A stretch of 64,000 bases of DNA from Cellulophaga sp. BC115SP (GTDB lineage: Bacteria; Bacteroidota; Bacteroidia; Cytophagales; Spirosomataceae), in contig NZ_JAAALB010000023.1 in assembly GCF_009905545.1 (NCBI RefSeq), positions 1 through 64,000 of the forward strand. Reading direction: 5' to 3'. Both the position numbers and the translations under genes were made by a program. Positions within the stretch are counted from its first letter, which is position 1; each line of letters opens with the position of its first letter. Shown here piece by piece: positions 28,901-36,209 of this stretch. Below the pieces are notes generated by a model. That model saw nothing but the letters and a program-made list of their open reading frames with translations. It was not told where the DNA came from and ran no database searches.

Positions 28901-30331
28901 ATCCAAACCATCCGCTACGAGCAAGCTTGTAGTCTGATCAGCCTTACGAATTTCAGCATTTGCCGAATTAGGGTCTAAGTACTTATTGTAAAGCGTATTG
29001 TTTTTGTTATTCACAGGCGTACCTCCATTAGCACCTGAAGCAGCTGCAACCCCATTGTTGGGATTATATGGGTTAGTTGGAGCACCTTCTCCTAGATCCG
29101 AGAAACCTACGATATTGCGTAGAGTTTCAGTATTTTGAGAACGGTTTGTGACATATACTTCCAAACGAGTAATAGTAATACCAGAAGAAATATAGGCAGT
29201 TTCGGTACTCGTAGTACTACGTGAATTTTGTGATAAATCAGTAGACGATGTAGTATTATTGAGTGAGTTCGTTGAAACGCCCGAAGACATCACCGAAACA
29301 TTTTTTAGCGAACTTTCGTATTTGTTACGGAAAAACGTAGATAAGAAAAAGTGTCTATTTTCATCATAGTTATCAGCACGGATTTCGAAAGTTTTACCCT
29401 GAGAGCCACCTTTTAAGGTAATACAATCTTGTTTAGAGCGCTGTTGTGCCGCGACTAAAGTAACATCTACTTTACCAAAACGCATTAAGGTTTTCAAACC
29501 AAATAGGTTTTGAACCCCAGGAATGAGTTGGCTATTAAGAGTCCAAGAGGTATTTCCTACTTCGATGTTTTGGAGTATATCTTCTTCATTTGAACGCCAG
29601 TTGAGTTTGAGTTGATTTTGAAAATTGAAACTTGCCTTGGTATCAAAGTTGGTATTGAGATTAAACTTATTACCAATTTTTCCTTGAAAGTTAATTTGTG
29701 CTTGCTCGTTAAAGTTCAGGTTTCCGATATATCGTTGCTGAACTGGGATGGCTGGGTTATCGATAAACTGTCCGATGTAGCCAATGTCTAGTAAGATATT
29801 GCCGTTAGGTTTAAAGTCAATTTCAGACCCACCAAAAATACGGTCAATGGCTGGAGGGAGCTCTATTTTTGGTAAAATACCCCGCCCTCGGGTTTCATCT
29901 TTTCCATCTTGAGAGGCAGCGTATTTTTTCCAATAGTCTCGCACAAAACGATTTTGTTGTACCTTCTGATACTCCTCAAAAGTCATTTGCTGTGATGGCC
30001 TGTAATTGGCATCTGAGCCTGTCAGTTTTTCATAAACCGTTATACGCCCAGCCGAATCCAATTTGAACTCCGTTGAGGTAGATTTGGTATCCTTTATGAT
30101 AAATGGAGAAGAAGGCGAACGATCAGAGAAACGGTTAGTATAACGATCTTTGATTTTATATTTGGGACGACGCCCAGATTTTTGTACCGTATCGGCGGGT
30201 ACAGAAACGCCTAAAAACGGCTTGCTTGTCCAAAGAGACTCAGGACTACGCAGAGGGAACTCCCACGCGAGTGAAGCAAATACCGATAAAACTAAACTTC
30301 CAGAAAGTATGTAAAACTTTTTCCTTTGCAC
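22964..30331 (-). CDS. sprA: Type IX secretion outer-membrane translocon SprA
   Basis: Giant outer-membrane beta-barrel that forms the T9SS export channel and is also needed for gliding. About 2455 residues from a GTG at 30331, in line with the roughly 2400-residue family. A signal peptide is visible (QRKKFYILSGSLVLSVFASLA). The body shows the family features: LIPGVQNLFGLKTLMRFGKVDV, many aromatic alternating strands, and a C-terminal strand ending RSTIAAGFQVRFSLSD. No ATG occurs before about residue 115 in this frame; GTG at 30331, TTG at 30352 and TTG at 30400 are the options, and I prefer GTG because it gives the most natural signal peptide. It follows ruvA by about 140 nt (with a hairpin between) and precedes gcvH, the conserved order. 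Confidence 0.94.
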   Translation of the reverse strand: MQRKKFYILSGSLVLSVFASLAWEFPLRSPESLWTSKPFLGVSVPADTVQKSGRRPKYKIKDRYTNRFSDRSPSSPFIIKDTKSTSTEFKLDSAGRITVYEKLTGSDANYRPSQQMTFEEYQKVQQNRFVRDYWKKYAASQDGKDETRGRGILPKIELPPAIDRIFGGSEIDFKPNGNILLDIGYIGQFIDNPAIPVQQRYIGNLNFNEQAQINFQGKIGNKFNLNTNFDTKASFNFQNQLKLNWRSNEEDILQNIEVGNTSWTLNSQLIPGVQNLFGLKTLMRFGKVDVTLVAAQQRSKQDCITLKGGSQGKTFEIRADNYDENRHFFLSTFFRNKYESSLKNVSVMSSGVSTNSLNNTTSSTDLSQNSRSTTSTETAYISSGITITRLEVYVTNRSQNTETLRNIVGFSDLGEGAPTNPYNPNNGVAAASGANGGTPVNNKNNTLYNKYLDPNSANAEIRKADQTTSLLVADGLDKGTDFDVLRGAKKLTEREYRFSPELGYISLVTPLRNDEVLAVSYEYTMNGQKYKVGELTEDYQNRQDNEVLVLKLLKSSTIRNVLNHPMWNLMMKNVYSLNGSQISKTGFQLRVIYKDDNTGIDNPSLLEGRNVKDIPLVQVLGLDKMNQNGDRQTDGNFDFIEGVTVDSRNGKIIFPVLEPFGGTLRKKFEADESQLVDKYVFDKLYTSTLADAQQIASKNKFFLKGSYQSSLGGDVNLPLGVDGNSVQVTAGGVALTPGVDYIVEPQVGRVKILNSGISNSGREIRICYEKPDLFNNQIRTLLGTHIDYTLGKDIHLGGTLQHLSETPPSFLTRVQIGNEPINNTMFGLDAAIQKKSLLLTRLVDALPLISTKETSAIDFQGEFARLIPGVNSAVNSNAFIDDFESARNIFSLNTQANSWRPGSVPKTIVPITSPNSIESNFNRAKISAYTVDYSLYGTSSLETGSVGINSQDVANYAYERVVSSQALFPNRSVANNINVPVGILDVSYFPGERGMYNYNPKLDQFIANPKKNFGAITRAISSDTDFDNANIETLEFWMMDPFAEVDAGATANSGNRTGIVRATGDFDKDKEASLIRNRTGGKLVFNLGDISEDFIPDGRYNFENGIPTGQKITQGSLANVDSTVWGLAPTRQFVTNAFDLQNGREQQDVGLDGLPNNPTSFDNVWNEKAKFADYVRTIQGLNIDANMKSEIEEDPSGDDFIHYLNERYSSTSSLVKRYKSYMGLENNSPPSSTSTASGYTEASNQQPDREDLNNDNTITDTDAYYEYELDMKKEKMAVGQNYIVDQITEGGVSWYLFRIPIKNYSNKVGNINGFKSMRFIRMFTTDWEAPVVFRFASFQLSGYQYRTYTGDLTPRGLQEVPEPYDANFKVSTVNIDENGPANKAGKTVPYSVPPGFQRDRDVTTVNNVALNEQSMSLCVDGLRDGDSRAVFKNTVFDFLNYKNLKMFIHAETDDANTRTGDVSAFVRIGTDQTDNYYEVETRGLTITPKGKSSYLDTEVWPAENEIDIPFDALRAAKLKRDKAQVALTTPYLMDSVVGNNGQLYRVRVVGRPDLSAVVSLMIGVRNPKSSDELPKSFCIWVDELRSNGFDQTSGNAAVGKLGLKLADFANVTLNASYKGYGFGGVQSKISERSRETSYAYGIAATINLDKLFPDKWGLRIPLYISYDKSNSTPHFNPLDPDIPLEQSLNNITDPAKRAMLQKIVEDNSERRAINLTNVRKIKVGGGKAHLWDIENIAISYSFAELTRSNTLIDAYKQVSHRGGIMYAYAGTSKPIEPFKGIKSDYPLLRWIKEINFSPLPNSITVRADMDRNFVKTQLRNADLTTDGVAPMFEKYWMFTRQYNLGWNLTKSVIVNYAANARAIIDEPQGDIDTQAKKDSVWRSIKSLGRTKNFDQNFSAVWRLPLNKSPLTDWMSAEYSHKFGYQYLASSYDSRDSLDVPLGNLIKNTRERGINGKIDFVALYNRVRALRLANQPRVERKNVARSPGDDEDIIKPQPTFVRSVTRLMMAIRGINVRYTINESTTLPGFMPGSGILGMSAADGSAPGFGFVTGSQDYDVLTRAAANGWLSKSIVQNVPFVQTKTQNFTYGSSIEPFRDFRIQLEGKWSRTDNYQEFYRPTEMGGAYKHQSPVRSGNYQMTFLSFLTAFDSNAPNESSGIFNRFKSYRNIIKQRLEASRVITGNEAYDINSQDVLIPAFFAAYSGISPNKVSFSPFVNIPLPNWQLDYNGLSNVGWFKERFSNISITHRYSSTYSVGNFVSSLEYDNPFELKIDNMLYPLSSKVNEQGYLIPVYVMSTIKFEEKFGPFIGFNATTKNKISLRLEYAQDRSVGLNLSNSQVAELSNKDFTFGMGFTKANMLVPFKVNGRKVRLPNDMKFQMNLTIRDTRTIQRKLDAETVVTNGYVNFQFRPQVSYNVNKRLNVNMYVDKMFNNPWVSTLYYRSTIAAGFQVRFSLSD

Positions 30332-30417
30332 AGTTGATTGCTTAAAAGTCAAAATCTTGGTGAATTCAAAATGGCACAACAAAGCCAAAACGTCCAACAA
30401 GCTCTTATATTTTGGAA

Positions 30418-30442
30418 CATGGGCTTTTTTTGGAAGCCCATG
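30418..30442. repeat. Hairpin between ruvA and sprA
   Basis: The 9-bp inverted repeat CATGGGCTT (30418-30426) / AAGCCCATG (30434-30442) has a 7-nt loop. Read with ruvA and sprA on the minus strand it lacks a T-run, so it is not a typical terminator. It lies in the sprA leader and could affect co-transcription with ruvA. Confidence 0.65.
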
Positions 30443-30471
30443 CTATAATTGAGGCTGAATTGTCTATTAAA

Positions 30472-31065
30472 TTATCGTAAAGCAAGCTTGATAAGTTGCT
30501 CAACCGATAGGCTGTCGCCTTCTTTCTTGATAATGGTATCCAAACTCTTTTCTGCCACATTTTTAGGAATACCCAGTGTTACTAGTGCTGCGAGTGCCTC
30601 ACCACGCACTCTATTGCCAGAAGGAGCCAATAATGGTGTTTGAGTACCTCCTATTAGTATTTCTTTCTTCAACTTATCTTTCAGTTCGATAATAGCACGT
30701 TGGGCAGTTTTTGCACCAATACCTTTAATGCTCTGAATCGTTTTGACGTCCTCATTTACCAAAGCCTGACGGATTTCGCCAGATGACAATGACGAAAGCA
30801 TAATTAAGGCTGTATTGGGTCCAATACCCGAAACACTGATAAGGTCTAAAAACAAGGTTTTTTCGTCAAACTCCTTAAACCCATAAAGCACATGGGCATC
30901 CTCACGAATGTTGAGATATGTATAGAGCTTACAACGTTCTGTTCCGTCTTGGAGCGCGCTGTAAGTTTGTAGTGATATTTTGATTTCGTATCCTACTCCT
31001 TGGACGTCGATAATAACAAAGGCTGGATCTTTATGCGCAAGCTTACCATCTATATAGGCAATCAT
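30472..31065 (-). CDS. ruvA: Holliday junction branch migration protein RuvA
   Basis: DNA-junction-binding subunit of the RuvAB motor. 197 residues, normal length. It has an N-terminal OB-fold (MIAYIDGKLAHKDPAF), two helix-hairpin-helix motifs at about 70-135 (SVSGIGPNTALIML and IKGIGAKTAQRAI), and a C-terminal RuvB-binding helical domain (EALAALVTLGIPKN). It is upstream of sprA on the same strand, a linkage seen across Bacteroidota. The ATG is in the normal family position. Nothing unusual. Confidence 0.97.
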   Translation of the reverse strand: MIAYIDGKLAHKDPAFVIIDVQGVGYEIKISLQTYSALQDGTERCKLYTYLNIREDAHVLYGFKEFDEKTLFLDLISVSGIGPNTALIMLSSLSSGEIRQALVNEDVKTIQSIKGIGAKTAQRAIIELKDKLKKEILIGGTQTPLLAPSGNRVRGEALAALVTLGIPKNVAEKSLDTIIKKEGDSLSVEQLIKLALR

Positions 31066-31380
31066 AATTCTTTTTGTTTGAATAATAAAGTTTGATATAT
31101 GGCCGAAGAAATACTCCTAGCAAATCAGAAAGAGGTATTTAATGCAGGTTTTAGAAAATATACAACTCAAGTTTTGCTTGTGCTCACACCAAACTTGTAA
31201 TATTACTATACAAAATCATACCAGTTTATTGTATTATGGTTAGCATTTTTTTGTGGCAAAAAACAACTTGGATGATAACTTTCCTTGAGAATTGTATCTT
31301 TCAAAAATACAGAAAAAGTCCGCATAAGCCAAATTGCCTTTATGCGGACTTTTAAATGATTTAATATCAGTGTAAGTAAC
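31066..31380. other. Spacer between ruvA and the transglycosylase gene
   Basis: 315 nt without a gene. It holds the terminator of the upstream transglycosylase gene (31312-31353) and must contain the promoter of ruvA-sprA. No further structure was seen. Confidence 0.55.
31312..31353 (-). terminator. Rho-independent terminator of the LysM transglycosylase gene
   Basis: The perfect 14-bp stem AAAAGTCCGCATAA (31314-31327) / TTATGCGGACTTTT (31340-31353) has a 12-nt loop, with a T5 tail on the minus strand. It lies 28 nt after the stop codon at 31381. Confidence 0.9.
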
Positions 31381-32907
31381 TTAAGATACACGAAGCTTCA
31401 TACCAGCTTTAACAACGTTACCTTTAATTCCATTCATTTTTTTCAACTTTTCTACAGAAATACCTCCATAGCGTTGTGAAATATTCCAAAGGGTATCTCC
31501 TTGTTCAACAGTATGAAACTTTACTTTACCCTTACGAATGTCTTCTTTTTCTCTCACATTTGAGCGAGCGTATTTTTCAGAACTTGTTACTGCTGATTCC
31601 TTGAAAATCACTAAGGTTTGTCCTGTTTGAATACCAGACTTACGCAGTTTATTCCAAACCTTTAAGTCATACACTTCAACATTGAATTTATCAGCAATGG
31701 CAAAAAGATTATCGCCCTTATGAACCTTGTATGTGATTTTTTTAGGTTTACGTTTGATTACCTCCTCTACATCGTCCTCTACTAGTTGTTCAGTAGGTTT
31801 GTTTACTACCACAATAGGTACTGAATCTTCACGCGACTGTTGTTGACCTGCTAATTCTACCCCAGCAGGAACAAGCATATTAGTTGGCATTTTTGAAGCA
31901 GAATCCATAATCATTAAACGATTTGACCTGAAATATGCCAATTCACTTTTAGGGAGTTTTAGCGAGAAATTACGAGTATTATTTGGTAAAATATGAGTCA
32001 GGATATGAGGATTAAGCTTTTGGATGCTTTCCAAATTGATATTAGCCATTGTGGCCAATTTATCTAAATCCAAATAAGAGTTAATCTGAATCGTATCGTG
32101 TTCGATCGCTAACTCATAATTTTCAGGCACAATATCATGAGAGTCTGCATGATTCATCATGTACAAAATACCTATGTATTGTGGCACATACCCTCTTGTT
32201 TCTTTAGGCAAACAGTTATAAATATCCCAAAAAGTTTGTCCTCCATTACAACGACGAATCGCACGACGAACATTGCCAGGGCCTGTGTTATAAGCTGCCA
32301 AAACTAAATGCCAATCTCCAAAAATATTGTACAACTGACGCATATAGCGGCATGCTGCTTCTGTAGCCTTTTCTGGGTCAAATCGCTCGTCTACGTAATC
32401 ATCAATTTTTAACCCAAAATCTATTCTAGCTGTTTTAGGCATAAATTGCCAAAGCCCGCCCGCACCTACACGAGACATGGCTCTTGGATTCAGTCCAGAT
32501 TCAATCAAAGAAAGATACTTTAATTCGTCTGGCAAGCCGTATTTTTTGAGATATTTTTCATACAAAGGGAAATACATATCTTTTCGTTCGAGCATTGTTT
32601 TCGTGAACGAGGGTTTACGAAAAGCAAAATACTCCACAAACTGATGAGTAGTACTATTGTAAGTCAATGGGATTTCTCTTTGAAGCGCTTCTAAACGAGG
32701 CTTAACAATATTAGGGTCAATTAACCATGTAGGTTCTGCAACGGCTGGAGGTGTTGCGGTTTGCGGATACACTGGCTTAACCGAAAGCGTGTCCACTGTT
32801 CCTTGATTTTCGGTAGTCGATGAGGCTGCTGATACCTGTGCTTGACTGCTTAGGGCAACCATTAACAGTGAACCTGCCAAAATCGAGCGAAATGTAGTCA
32901 ATGTCAT
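31381..32907 (-). CDS. LysM-containing lytic murein transglycosylase (MltD-like)
   Basis: Periplasmic peptidoglycan-cleaving enzyme, 508 residues. Residues 1-24 are a signal peptide (ILAGSLLMVALSSQAQ). The SLT domain at about 110-260 shows the catalytic Glu in LSLIESGLNP, then GAGGLWQFMPKTA and LVLAAYNTGPGNV. Two LysM domains, at about 393-440 (KITYKVHKGDNLFAIAD) and about 460-506 (KFHTVEQGDTLWNISQRYG), bind glycan chains; a Lys/Arg-rich linker joins them. The order SLT then LysM x2 is the MltD layout. A C-terminus with LKKMNGIKGNVVKAGMKLRV is normal. It is monocistronic by the flanking promoter and terminator candidates. Confidence 0.92.
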   Translation of the reverse strand: MTLTTFRSILAGSLLMVALSSQAQVSAASSTTENQGTVDTLSVKPVYPQTATPPAVAEPTWLIDPNIVKPRLEALQREIPLTYNSTTHQFVEYFAFRKPSFTKTMLERKDMYFPLYEKYLKKYGLPDELKYLSLIESGLNPRAMSRVGAGGLWQFMPKTARIDFGLKIDDYVDERFDPEKATEAACRYMRQLYNIFGDWHLVLAAYNTGPGNVRRAIRRCNGGQTFWDIYNCLPKETRGYVPQYIGILYMMNHADSHDIVPENYELAIEHDTIQINSYLDLDKLATMANINLESIQKLNPHILTHILPNNTRNFSLKLPKSELAYFRSNRLMIMDSASKMPTNMLVPAGVELAGQQQSREDSVPIVVVNKPTEQLVEDDVEEVIKRKPKKITYKVHKGDNLFAIADKFNVEVYDLKVWNKLRKSGIQTGQTLVIFKESAVTSSEKYARSNVREKEDIRKGKVKFHTVEQGDTLWNISQRYGGISVEKLKKMNGIKGNVVKAGMKLRVS

Positions 32908-33073
32908 TTAATTCTCTAATAAGGATTTAAGGAATATAATATCTTTGGCGTGTTATGCGTGCTCAATCCCGTAGGTAAAATGAGAAGCTTTTGAAACACT
33001 TTATCTTTTCTAAATTCTTATGGGAAGTGTGTTTATCCGTTCTTTCAAATAAAGTCAATGCTTGGACTTTAAA

Positions 33074-33106
33074 CAAAGTTACTGATTTTTAACTAAGTAA
33101 ACCACA
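33074..33106 (-). promoter_or_regulatory. Candidate promoter of the LysM transglycosylase gene
   Basis: On the minus strand a TTG (33106-33104) is followed after 22 nt by TAACTTTG (33081-33074), fitting the Bacteroidota pattern TTG-N19-22-TAnnTTTG. It would give a leader of about 160 nt. Confidence 0.4.
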
Positions 33107-33251
33107 ATTTTATTGTACGACAAAAACAAAGTATTGAATTATTACAAGAAACATTAAGAATACTTCTATTTTAAGGGATTTTCGAAACTCATCCTCTGTG
33201 CGTATCTATAGGGTATAAAAAAATTGTGTAGACTAAAGTATTCTACCAAAC

Positions 33252-33292
33252 AAAAAGTCTAACATCAATCTAGGTTTAGACTAATGTTAGAC
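33252..33292 (-). terminator. Probable terminator of gatA
   Basis: The 9-bp arms GTCTAACAT (33257-33265) and ATGTTAGAC (33284-33292) enclose an 18-nt loop that itself contains the small inverted repeat TCTA/TAGA; T5 follows on the minus strand. It is 58 nt beyond the gatA stop. Confidence 0.7.
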
Positions 33293-33349
33293 CTCTAAAG
33301 TTTATGCTTATCTATGAAATTCTAATCAGTGAATATCAACATCGAAAGA

Positions 33350-34768
33350 CTAATATAAGCTCTTGGCAAAATTCAACAACGCCTCCTCTTGAAATGCCCC
33401 TGCCATAATTTGAAACCCGATCGGCATACCATCATTATCGACACCATTAGGAATAGAAATAGCTGGCAAACCTACTACATTGGCTTGAACCGTAAACAAG
33501 TCACCCAGATACATTTGGATAGGATCTGATGTCTTCTCCCCTATTTTGTAGGCAGTAGTCGGTGTTGTAGGACAAACCAAAAAGTCATATTCAGACAATA
33601 ATTGGTCTGTATAATCCTTAATCAATCTTCTCACTTTTTGTGCCTTGGTATAATAAGCGTCATAATAAGAAGCACTCAATACAAAAGTTCCTAACATAAT
33701 ACGGCGCTTTACTTCCTTACCAAATCCTTCAGCTCTTGATTTTTTGTACATCGACATCAAATCTGTTGCTTGATTGGAACGGTGACCATACTTTACTCCA
33801 TCAAAACGAGATAGGTTTGAGCTAGCTTCAGCCGTTGTTAAAATATAGTAAGTTGGAAGAAAATACTTGATTAATGGAAACTCTACCGCCTCTACCACAT
33901 GACCAGCAGCTTTCAACGCTTCAAGTTTTGCCCAAGTAGCCTCGCGTACTTCTGGTTGAAGACCTGTACTTTCAACGGCTTCTTTCAAATACCCAATTTT
34001 CAAGGTTTTATGGGTTGTATCAAGAGCAGAATATTGAGGAACATCTAAGGTTGAAACAGTACTATCTTGTTCGTCTTTTCCTGCAATTATCTCTAATAAT
34101 ATTGCTGCGTCTTCCACCGATTTAGTAATAGGACCAATACAGTCAAATGACGAAGCATATGCAATGAGACCCCATCTTGACACCCTTGTATAAGTTGGTT
34201 TTAAACCCACCAAACCACAAAAACCTGCTGGCATACGTACAGAGCCGCCTGTATCTGTACCCAAAGAAGCTAAGCACATATCTGCTTGTACTGCCACAGC
34301 CGAACCACCCGAAGAGCCACCCGCTACACGATTTTCGCCAACTGCGTTGAGACAAGCACCATAGGCTGAGTTTTCGTTGGTCGAGCCCATTCCAAACTCA
34401 TCACAGTTTTGTGAACCAATAATGATGGCATCAGCATCGATTACCCTTTGAACGGCAGTAGCATTAAATTGAGATTCAAAACCTTCAAGAATTCTACTTC
34501 CTGCTGCTGAAGGGTGATCTTTATAGCACAACAGGTCTTTAATACCAATCACCATACCTGCCAATTTACCAGCAGTTCCAGCTTTGATTTTTTGATCAAT
34601 TTCATCAGCTTTTGCCAATGCTTCTTGATCAAACACTTTCAGGAAGGCATTTAATTGGGTATTTTTTTCAGTAATATTTTGAAGATAAAATTCTACAAGT
34701 TGGCGGCAGGTAATATCTCCTGCATATAAATCAGCTTGAATACTCTGTAGTGATGTATAATTTTTCAA
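33350..34768 (-). CDS. gatA: Asp/Glu-tRNA(Asn/Gln) amidotransferase subunit A
   Basis: Amidase subunit of GatCAB, which turns misacylated Glu-tRNA(Gln) or Asp-tRNA(Asn) into the correct aminoacyl-tRNA. 472 residues, near the family norm. The Ser-cisSer-Lys triad is K77 (IGIKDLL), S152 (GGSSGGSA) and S176 (TDTGGSVRMP). The start is a TTG: no ATG occurs in frame between the upstream stop and the family N-terminus (KNYTSLQSIQADL), so TTG is real or the first codon is otherwise unusual. gatB and gatC are not adjacent. It has its own terminator downstream. Confidence 0.95.
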   Translation of the reverse strand: MKNYTSLQSIQADLYAGDITCRQLVEFYLQNITEKNTQLNAFLKVFDQEALAKADEIDQKIKAGTAGKLAGMVIGIKDLLCYKDHPSAAGSRILEGFESQFNATAVQRVIDADAIIIGSQNCDEFGMGSTNENSAYGACLNAVGENRVAGGSSGGSAVAVQADMCLASLGTDTGGSVRMPAGFCGLVGLKPTYTRVSRWGLIAYASSFDCIGPITKSVEDAAILLEIIAGKDEQDSTVSTLDVPQYSALDTTHKTLKIGYLKEAVESTGLQPEVREATWAKLEALKAAGHVVEAVEFPLIKYFLPTYYILTTAEASSNLSRFDGVKYGHRSNQATDLMSMYKKSRAEGFGKEVKRRIMLGTFVLSASYYDAYYTKAQKVRRLIKDYTDQLLSEYDFLVCPTTPTTAYKIGEKTSDPIQMYLGDLFTVQANVVGLPAISIPNGVDNDGMPIGFQIMAGAFQEEALLNFAKSLY

Positions 34769-34971
34769 GGTAACAGAAAGTAAATAAAATGGTAATGACT
34801 ATAAAAAAACAAGAGCATAGTCAGGATTGCTATGCAAACCTAACTATGCAATTATGTAAGGTAATAAGTACAGGAAAACAATGTGTTACACACTATTTTC
34901 GGCAATTTGATTATGTTACGATTGGCACTAAGTTTTATCACTCAGTTATACAAATCAAATACGAGCCAATA

Positions 34972-35175
34972 CTATTTTGTATCGTCCAAACCTTTTGTAA
35001 TCTGCTCCTGAACGTCTTTTTGTGCATCTTTGAATTCTTTGATACCTTTACCCAATCCCTTCATTAATTCAGGCAATTTTTTTCCACCAAAGAATAACAA
35101 CATAGCTAAGCCAATCAATAGTAATTCGCCACCACCTAAACCGTTCAAGAATAATAAGATTGAAGTCAGTTCCAT
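34972..35175 (-). CDS. tatA: Sec-independent translocase subunit TatA
   Basis: Pore-forming component of the twin-arginine pathway for folded proteins. 67 residues: a short N-terminal transmembrane helix (about 12-30), then the hinge [10 protein letters not shown] and an amphipathic, Lys-rich helix ([17 protein letters not shown]). This is the TatA/E layout. tatC is not adjacent. It lies upstream of gatA, with about 200 nt between, and downstream of the DUF1232 gene on the same strand (105 nt), so it may be co-transcribed with the latter. Confidence 0.95.
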   Translation of the reverse strand: MELTSILLFLNGLGGGELLLIGLAMLLFFGGKKLPELMKGLGKGIKEFKDAQKDVQEQITKGLDDTK

Positions 35176-35280
35176 TTCTGTATTGAGTTAAAATTTTTGT
35201 AAATATACTTAATGATTTTGGAATATGGACTTTTCATTACCGATATTTTGGCAATTAGTGTCCGAAGAATTTAGGTTTAC

Positions 35281-35727
35281 TTATTCGATACTAAAGTCTT
35301 GAAAAAGTTGATTTCTTTCCCAAGCTTCAAAGTTCTCGATGTCTTCGTGCAATGCTCTAAATAGCCATAACACAATAGCGAGGTCATCCGTTAAGCCAAT
35401 TATCGGCAAAATATCTGGAATTACATCTATTGGCGACACAAAGTAAATCAAAACTGCTACAATTTTGAGAATTGTTGGCCAAGGTACTATACGGTATTGT
35501 CCCGATACGTATGCTTTTACCATTCTCGACAAAGTTGTTAGCTTGTCCGTTAAGACCTGACCAACCCCTTTATTTTCTTTATCAGCAACATCTTTTGCTT
35601 TAGAAAGCACCTCTCTTAGCAACTCTAAAAGAGCCAAACTTCCCATAGCATATTTGCTAGCTTTTTTGGTTGCACTCTTAAAAAATATTGAATTTAATAC
35701 TCTCGAAGCTAAATCGTCTTGTGCCAT
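35281..35727 (-). CDS. DUF1232 (YkvA-like) membrane protein
   Basis: Small protein of unknown function, 148 residues. The hallmark YFVSPIDVIPDILPIIGLTDD at about 98-117 places it in DUF1232/YkvA. Hydrophobic stretches at about 85-100 and 115-128 suggest membrane association; the N-terminal 80 residues are helical and charged. It is the first gene of a possible pair with tatA, and divergent from mdh across a 482-nt spacer. No function can be inferred from the sequence. Confidence 0.85.
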   Translation of the reverse strand: MAQDDLASRVLNSIFFKSATKKASKYAMGSLALLELLREVLSKAKDVADKENKGVGQVLTDKLTTLSRMVKAYVSGQYRIVPWPTILKIVAVLIYFVSPIDVIPDILPIIGLTDDLAIVLWLFRALHEDIENFEAWERNQLFQDFSIE

Positions 35728-35930
35728 ACTTTTTAATAATTTAACTGAACATGGGCACTATTTTATCTATATTTCGCTTAACATAGTATAGCTAATTTTC
35801 AAAAATTGTTACCCTCAAAATTTACCGAAAGTTAGTAAATTTAATATTGCGGTAAAACATAAAACGCTACAAGCGGCGTTTTTGATATATAAACCGTTTA
35901 AATTATTCATAAATGATGAGATAAATCAAT

Positions 35931-35965
35931 TGATAATCAAAAGATTGTTTATCTTTTGATTATCA
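35931..35965. repeat. Strong 15-bp inverted repeat in the mdh upstream region
   Basis: The arms TGATAATCAAAAGAT (35931-35945) and ATCTTTTGATTATCA (35951-35965) pair perfectly around a 5-nt loop. It is 245 nt before mdh and 204 nt before the divergent DUF1232 gene, upstream of the candidate mdh promoter. It is neither gene's terminator by position, so an operator or an insulator-like element is more likely. Confidence 0.8.
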
Positions 35966-36072
35966 AACATACAAACAAAGTTATTGAGAAGGCAAATATA
36001 CCATTTAGCAACTTTCCTATAAAAAATTTACATAATTTTAGAAATCCATGTTTTCAGAATGCCTAAATGCTT

Positions 36073-36080
36073 TACATTTG
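36073..36080 (+). promoter_or_regulatory. Candidate -7 box of mdh
   Basis: TACATTTG fits TAnnTTTG and is identical to the -7 box before the WG-repeat gene. The -33 region holds only TTTTC, so it is partial. The implied leader is about 120 nt. Confidence 0.4.
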
Positions 36081-36209
36081 TAGGGTCTTGCTACAAAGAC
36101 TAACAATGCAAAAACGTACATGTTTGAGCAAAATTCAAGGCGTTGTTCTCCATTATGAAAGCATTGATTGAATCATTCTATTTAACAAAACAATTAATCA
36201 AAAATCATC

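Larger units (their letters stand above)
32908..33349. other. Spacer between gatA and the transglycosylase gene
   Basis: 442 nt without a gene. It contains the gatA terminator (33252-33292) and a promoter candidate for the transglycosylase gene (33074-33106). The rest is AT-rich without visible structure. Confidence 0.55.
35728..36209. other. Divergent regulatory spacer before mdh
   Basis: 482 nt between the DUF1232 gene (minus) and mdh (plus). It contains a strong perfect hairpin at 35931-35965, a weaker hairpin at 35861-35882 (AAAACGC/GCGTTTT), and a -7 box for mdh at 36073. No small ORF is convincing. Confidence 0.55.

Noticed and set aside
34789-35067. 92-codon open frame on the plus strand over tatA
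   Set aside because: It is antisense to tatA, Cys-rich and without motif.
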